7,800 bases of DNA, taken from NCBI GenBank assembly GCA_039024295.1, contig JBCDIQ010000291.1, positions 1-7,800 of the forward strand. Direction: 5' to 3'. The notes under the pieces were generated by a model. That model made no database searches and was not told where the DNA came from. It saw only the letters and a list, made by a program, of their open reading frames with translations. Positions 6,473 to 7,800 of this stretch are shown here, piece after piece. Position 1 is the stretch's first letter, and each line of letters opens with the position of its first letter. The position numbers and the translations under genes were made by a program. Origin of the DNA: JBCDIQ01 sp039024295. GTDB taxonomy: Bacteria > Bacteroidota > Bacteroidia > J057.

Positions 6473-7027
6473 TTATTTATTTAGGGCTTCCTCCGGAACT
6501 GGCTTGGGAAGGTCTTCTACAAGCCCTTCGGGCACCTTTTTGATGCTTTTTTGAATAAAGACATTGTTGGGCAGGGTAATTTCTTCAGATTCAGGTGTTA
6601 TCAGGGTAGTAAAAAAGAGCCCTATACCAACTACTCTTCCCTCAATAACATAATCTTTCCCTTCCATGATAATGATTGAATCGTTAAGCTTAAGGGCATG
6701 GTTGAAGAAGAGAATGATGCTCGAAGTGATATTGGAGAGAATCGACCATTGAGCGAAAAATGCAACCCCTACAACAGTTAGAGCTGAGCCAATGAAAACG
6801 CCCAAATCTTCTTGATCTACTCCCCAAATAAGACATATCAACATGATGCTGATACATAAAAAAACGATGTGAACCACCCTTTTCACAATAAGCCCTCTGG
6901 ATTCTTGTAATAACCGATTGCTGAGGGTCTTGTCGATGATTTTGAAGCAAATTGCCCTTAGTGACACAAAGGCAATAATGATCAGGACTGTCTCAAGGAT
7001 TTTTACATAGGTAACTTCCATCTCCAT
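6473..7027 (-). CDS. Short MscS-like channel protein lacking the vestibule domain
   Basis: This 184-residue membrane protein has predicted helices at about 9-29, 50-69 and 76-109. The third resembles the MscS pore helix and its amphipathic half (VVGVAFFAQWSILSNITSSIILFF). A beta domain follows (about 113-162) with the family features KLNDSIII, a Gly-rich turn (VVGIGLFFTTL) and 'ITLPNNVFIQKSI', the counterpart of the usual IPN motif. The protein then ends with a short Pro/Glu-rich tail instead of the roughly 90-residue alpha/beta vestibule domain of E. coli MscS. The ORF is open and uninterrupted, and the three-helix plus beta-domain form occurs in other bacterial genomes, so it need not be a truncation. 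The start at 7027 has a second ATG two codons on (7021). The gene is divergent from the RRM protein gene and upstream of the phytochrome-like module. Confidence 0.85.
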   Translation of the reverse strand: MEMEVTYVKILETVLIIIAFVSLRAICFKIIDKTLSNRLLQESRGLIVKRVVHIVFLCISIMLICLIWGVDQEDLGVFIGSALTVVGVAFFAQWSILSNITSSIILFFNHALKLNDSIIIMEGKDYVIEGRVVGIGLFFTTLITPESEEITLPNNVFIQKSIKKVPEGLVEDLPKPVPEEALNK

Positions 7028-7090
7028 GTTTAATCAATAAGTAAGGAGCACAAGAGTGAGTTAAAACGAAAAACCAACACATCAACTAAT

Positions 7091-7120
7091 TTGTTAAACA
7101 CAAGTCTTTAAATACCTTGT
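7091..7120 (+). promoter_or_regulatory. Weak candidate promoter for the RRM protein gene
   Basis: TTG (7091-7093), 19 bases, then TACCTTGT (7113-7120) roughly fits the Bacteroidota pattern TTG, 19-21, TAnnTTTG with two mismatches. It lies in the 185-base divergent spacer and would leave a leader of about 90 bases. It is the best match noticed there on the plus strand, but only suggestive. Confidence 0.2.
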
Positions 7121-7212
7121 CTAATATGAGAAAGAACACGTTAGCACCAGGTTCTTTTAAACAAATTGCCTCCTAAAGCGTAACCATTCTATTACTCTTT
7201 ACCTCAATAACT

Positions 7213-7449
7213 ATGACAGTATCCATTACCAACATCGATTCGAGTGTATCAGCAGACGAGCTTAAGTCTCTCTTGGAAGAATATGGCTCTATTGATCAGT
7301 TAGAGCTACATGAGCCGCTGCTGGATGGATCACGACGGGCGTGGATCACCTGCGATGAAATCACAGGCACTACCATTGTAAAGCACTTACAAGGCGATAT
7401 TCTGCGCGGACGAATCATAAAAGCAGAACTTTTGCACGCCGCCCCCTGA
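7213..7449 (+). CDS. Small RRM-fold RNA-binding protein
   Basis: This 78-residue protein spans a single RNA recognition motif. The order fits beta-alpha-beta-beta-alpha-beta: RNP2-like VSITNI (3-8), a helix at about 13-24 (SADELKSLLEEYG), IDQLELHEP (27-35), RNP1-like RRAWITCD (41-48), a helix at about 50-60 ending in the usual 'L.G..LRGR' turn, and IIKAELL (68-74). Single-RRM proteins of this size are common in Bacteroidota and cyanobacteria and bind single-stranded RNA. Of the three aromatic positions that usually stack on RNA bases, only W44 is kept: position 4 is Ser and position 42 is Arg. There is no Gly-rich tail of the kind seen in many bacterial RRM proteins. It is the only clear complete plus-strand gene here and stands alone. 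Confidence 0.82.
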   Translation: MTVSITNIDSSVSADELKSLLEEYGSIDQLELHEPLLDGSRRAWITCDEITGTTIVKHLQGDILRGRIIKAELLHAAP

Positions 7450-7558
7450 CCTTCTTGTATGGTTATGACCATCTAAGTAACGCTCAAATAATAAAATATA
7501 CTTTTGACTTGATCTCCCCGTAAACCGGGATTAAAAATCTGCACGGATACTGCGTCAG

Positions 7559-7594
7559 AAAAAGCCTCATTTGGCCCGCCAAACTCAGTTTTTC
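7559..7594 (-). terminator. Possible terminator hairpin, usable from either strand
   Basis: TTTGG (7570-7574) and CCAAA (7579-7583) pair around CCCG. Flanking A5 (7559-7563) and T5 (7589-7593) runs could extend the stem across an internal loop or serve as T-tracts. On the minus strand it follows directly after a TGA at 7587-7585; on the plus strand it lies about 110 bases after the RRM gene. The stem is short, so this is tentative. Confidence 0.35.
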
Positions 7595-7671
7595 TTCCTT
7601 GCCATCCGATTATCGGACTCTTCGATCCGCACAAGATCTCTACGCAAAACTAGCAAGTTATTATTTTCGAG
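7585..7671 (-). pseudogene. Possible 3' remnant of a gene cut by the insertion sequence
   Basis: A 28-codon open frame begins after stop codons at the junction with the putative insertion sequence and ends in TGA at 7587-7585. Its product is charged and helix-like (for example LVLRRDLVRIEESDNRMARK). The terminator-like hairpin begins right at its stop. The position fits the end of a gene whose front part was displaced by the insertion. The frame is very short and was not matched to any family, so chance is a real alternative. Confidence 0.22.
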
Positions 7672-7682
7672 TTACTAAAAGT

Positions 7683-7800
7683 TAGGGCAAACGCACCAAA
7701 ATTGGTAATTGGGAAAAAAGTAGGAACTTTTGGTCAAAAAGATGACTAAATCAGTTTCTGCCTTTTTCTGTCAAGTAGAGGATCCTCGTGTAAGTGCTCG
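7683..7800 (+). mobile_element. Left end of a probable ISAs1-family insertion sequence
   Basis: The element is inferred from the transposase start at 7742. TAGGGCAAACGCACCAAAAT (about 7683-7702) is the likely terminal inverted repeat, about 60 bases before the transposase ATG, a usual distance. Inside it, ACCAAAA (7695-7701) and TTTTGGT (7728-7734) are inverted repeats that could form a hairpin just before the ORF. The exact outer boundary and target duplication cannot be fixed because the other end lies outside the window. Confidence 0.5.
7742..7800 (+). CDS. ISAs1-family transposase, N-terminal part
   Basis: The ATG at 7742 opens a frame that runs off the right edge after 19 full codons: MTKSVSAFFCQVEDPRVSA. 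'FF..VEDPRV' is the characteristic start of the ISAs1-type transposase N-terminal domain (the DDE_Tnp_1-associated region). The full protein is usually 350-400 residues with a DDE catalytic domain that is not visible here. No Shine-Dalgarno sequence is evident; the stretch before the ATG is A-rich (TCAAAAAG). The call rests on one short but distinctive motif. Confidence 0.65.
   Translation, partial: MTKSVSAFFCQVEDPRVSA

Noticed and set aside
7605..7617. TCCGATTATCGGA palindrome
   Set aside because: It has only a one-base centre, so it cannot form a good hairpin, and it lies inside the possible gene remnant; no operator role can be argued.
1..7800. CRISPR array, tRNA, rRNA or tandem repeats
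   Set aside because: No regularly spaced direct repeats, cloverleaf-like segments or conserved rRNA stretches were seen on reading through.

Overview
The window looks like chromosomal DNA from a Bacteroidota bacterium, probably of the Cytophagales type. This is an inference from AT-rich spacers, start sites without a clear Shine-Dalgarno sequence, a candidate promoter of the Bacteroidota form (TTG, 19 bases, TAnnTTT), and the gene families present. Almost everything is on the minus strand, so it reads from right to left.

The left third (about 1 to 2626) is a stress and envelope group. In transcription order it holds a CsbD-family small stress protein (2534-2343), a full-length MscS-type mechanosensitive channel (2265-1270), an AraC-type regulator (1155-115) and the first 37 codons of a YihY/BrkB-family membrane protein that runs off the left edge (113-1). 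Terminator-like hairpins lie after CsbD and after the channel. Each sits so close to the next start codon that little or no room remains for a new promoter, which suggests stepwise read-through rather than four separate units.

After a 455-base spacer with no convincing gene comes the most distinctive part (3021-6354), a phytochrome-like light-signalling module. It has a CheY/Rcp1-like response regulator (6354-5917), a bacteriophytochrome-type histidine kinase with PAS, GAF, PHY, HisKA and HATPase regions (3665-5950 at most), and a second Rcp1-like regulator (3473-3021) ending at a strong terminator. The kinase keeps most of the bilin-pocket residues and the PHY tongue arginine, but it has no cysteine at either known bilin attachment position.

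The right part holds a short MscS-like channel without the C-terminal vestibule domain (7027-6473) and, divergently, a 78-residue RRM-fold RNA-binding protein on the plus strand (7213-7449). At the right edge (from about 7683) begins what looks like an ISAs1-family insertion sequence: a probable terminal repeat and the first 19 codons of its transposase. A short minus-strand reading frame next to the insertion (7671-7585), followed by a hairpin and T-tract, may be the tail of a gene cut by it.

No rRNA, tRNA, CRISPR array or replication origin was seen.
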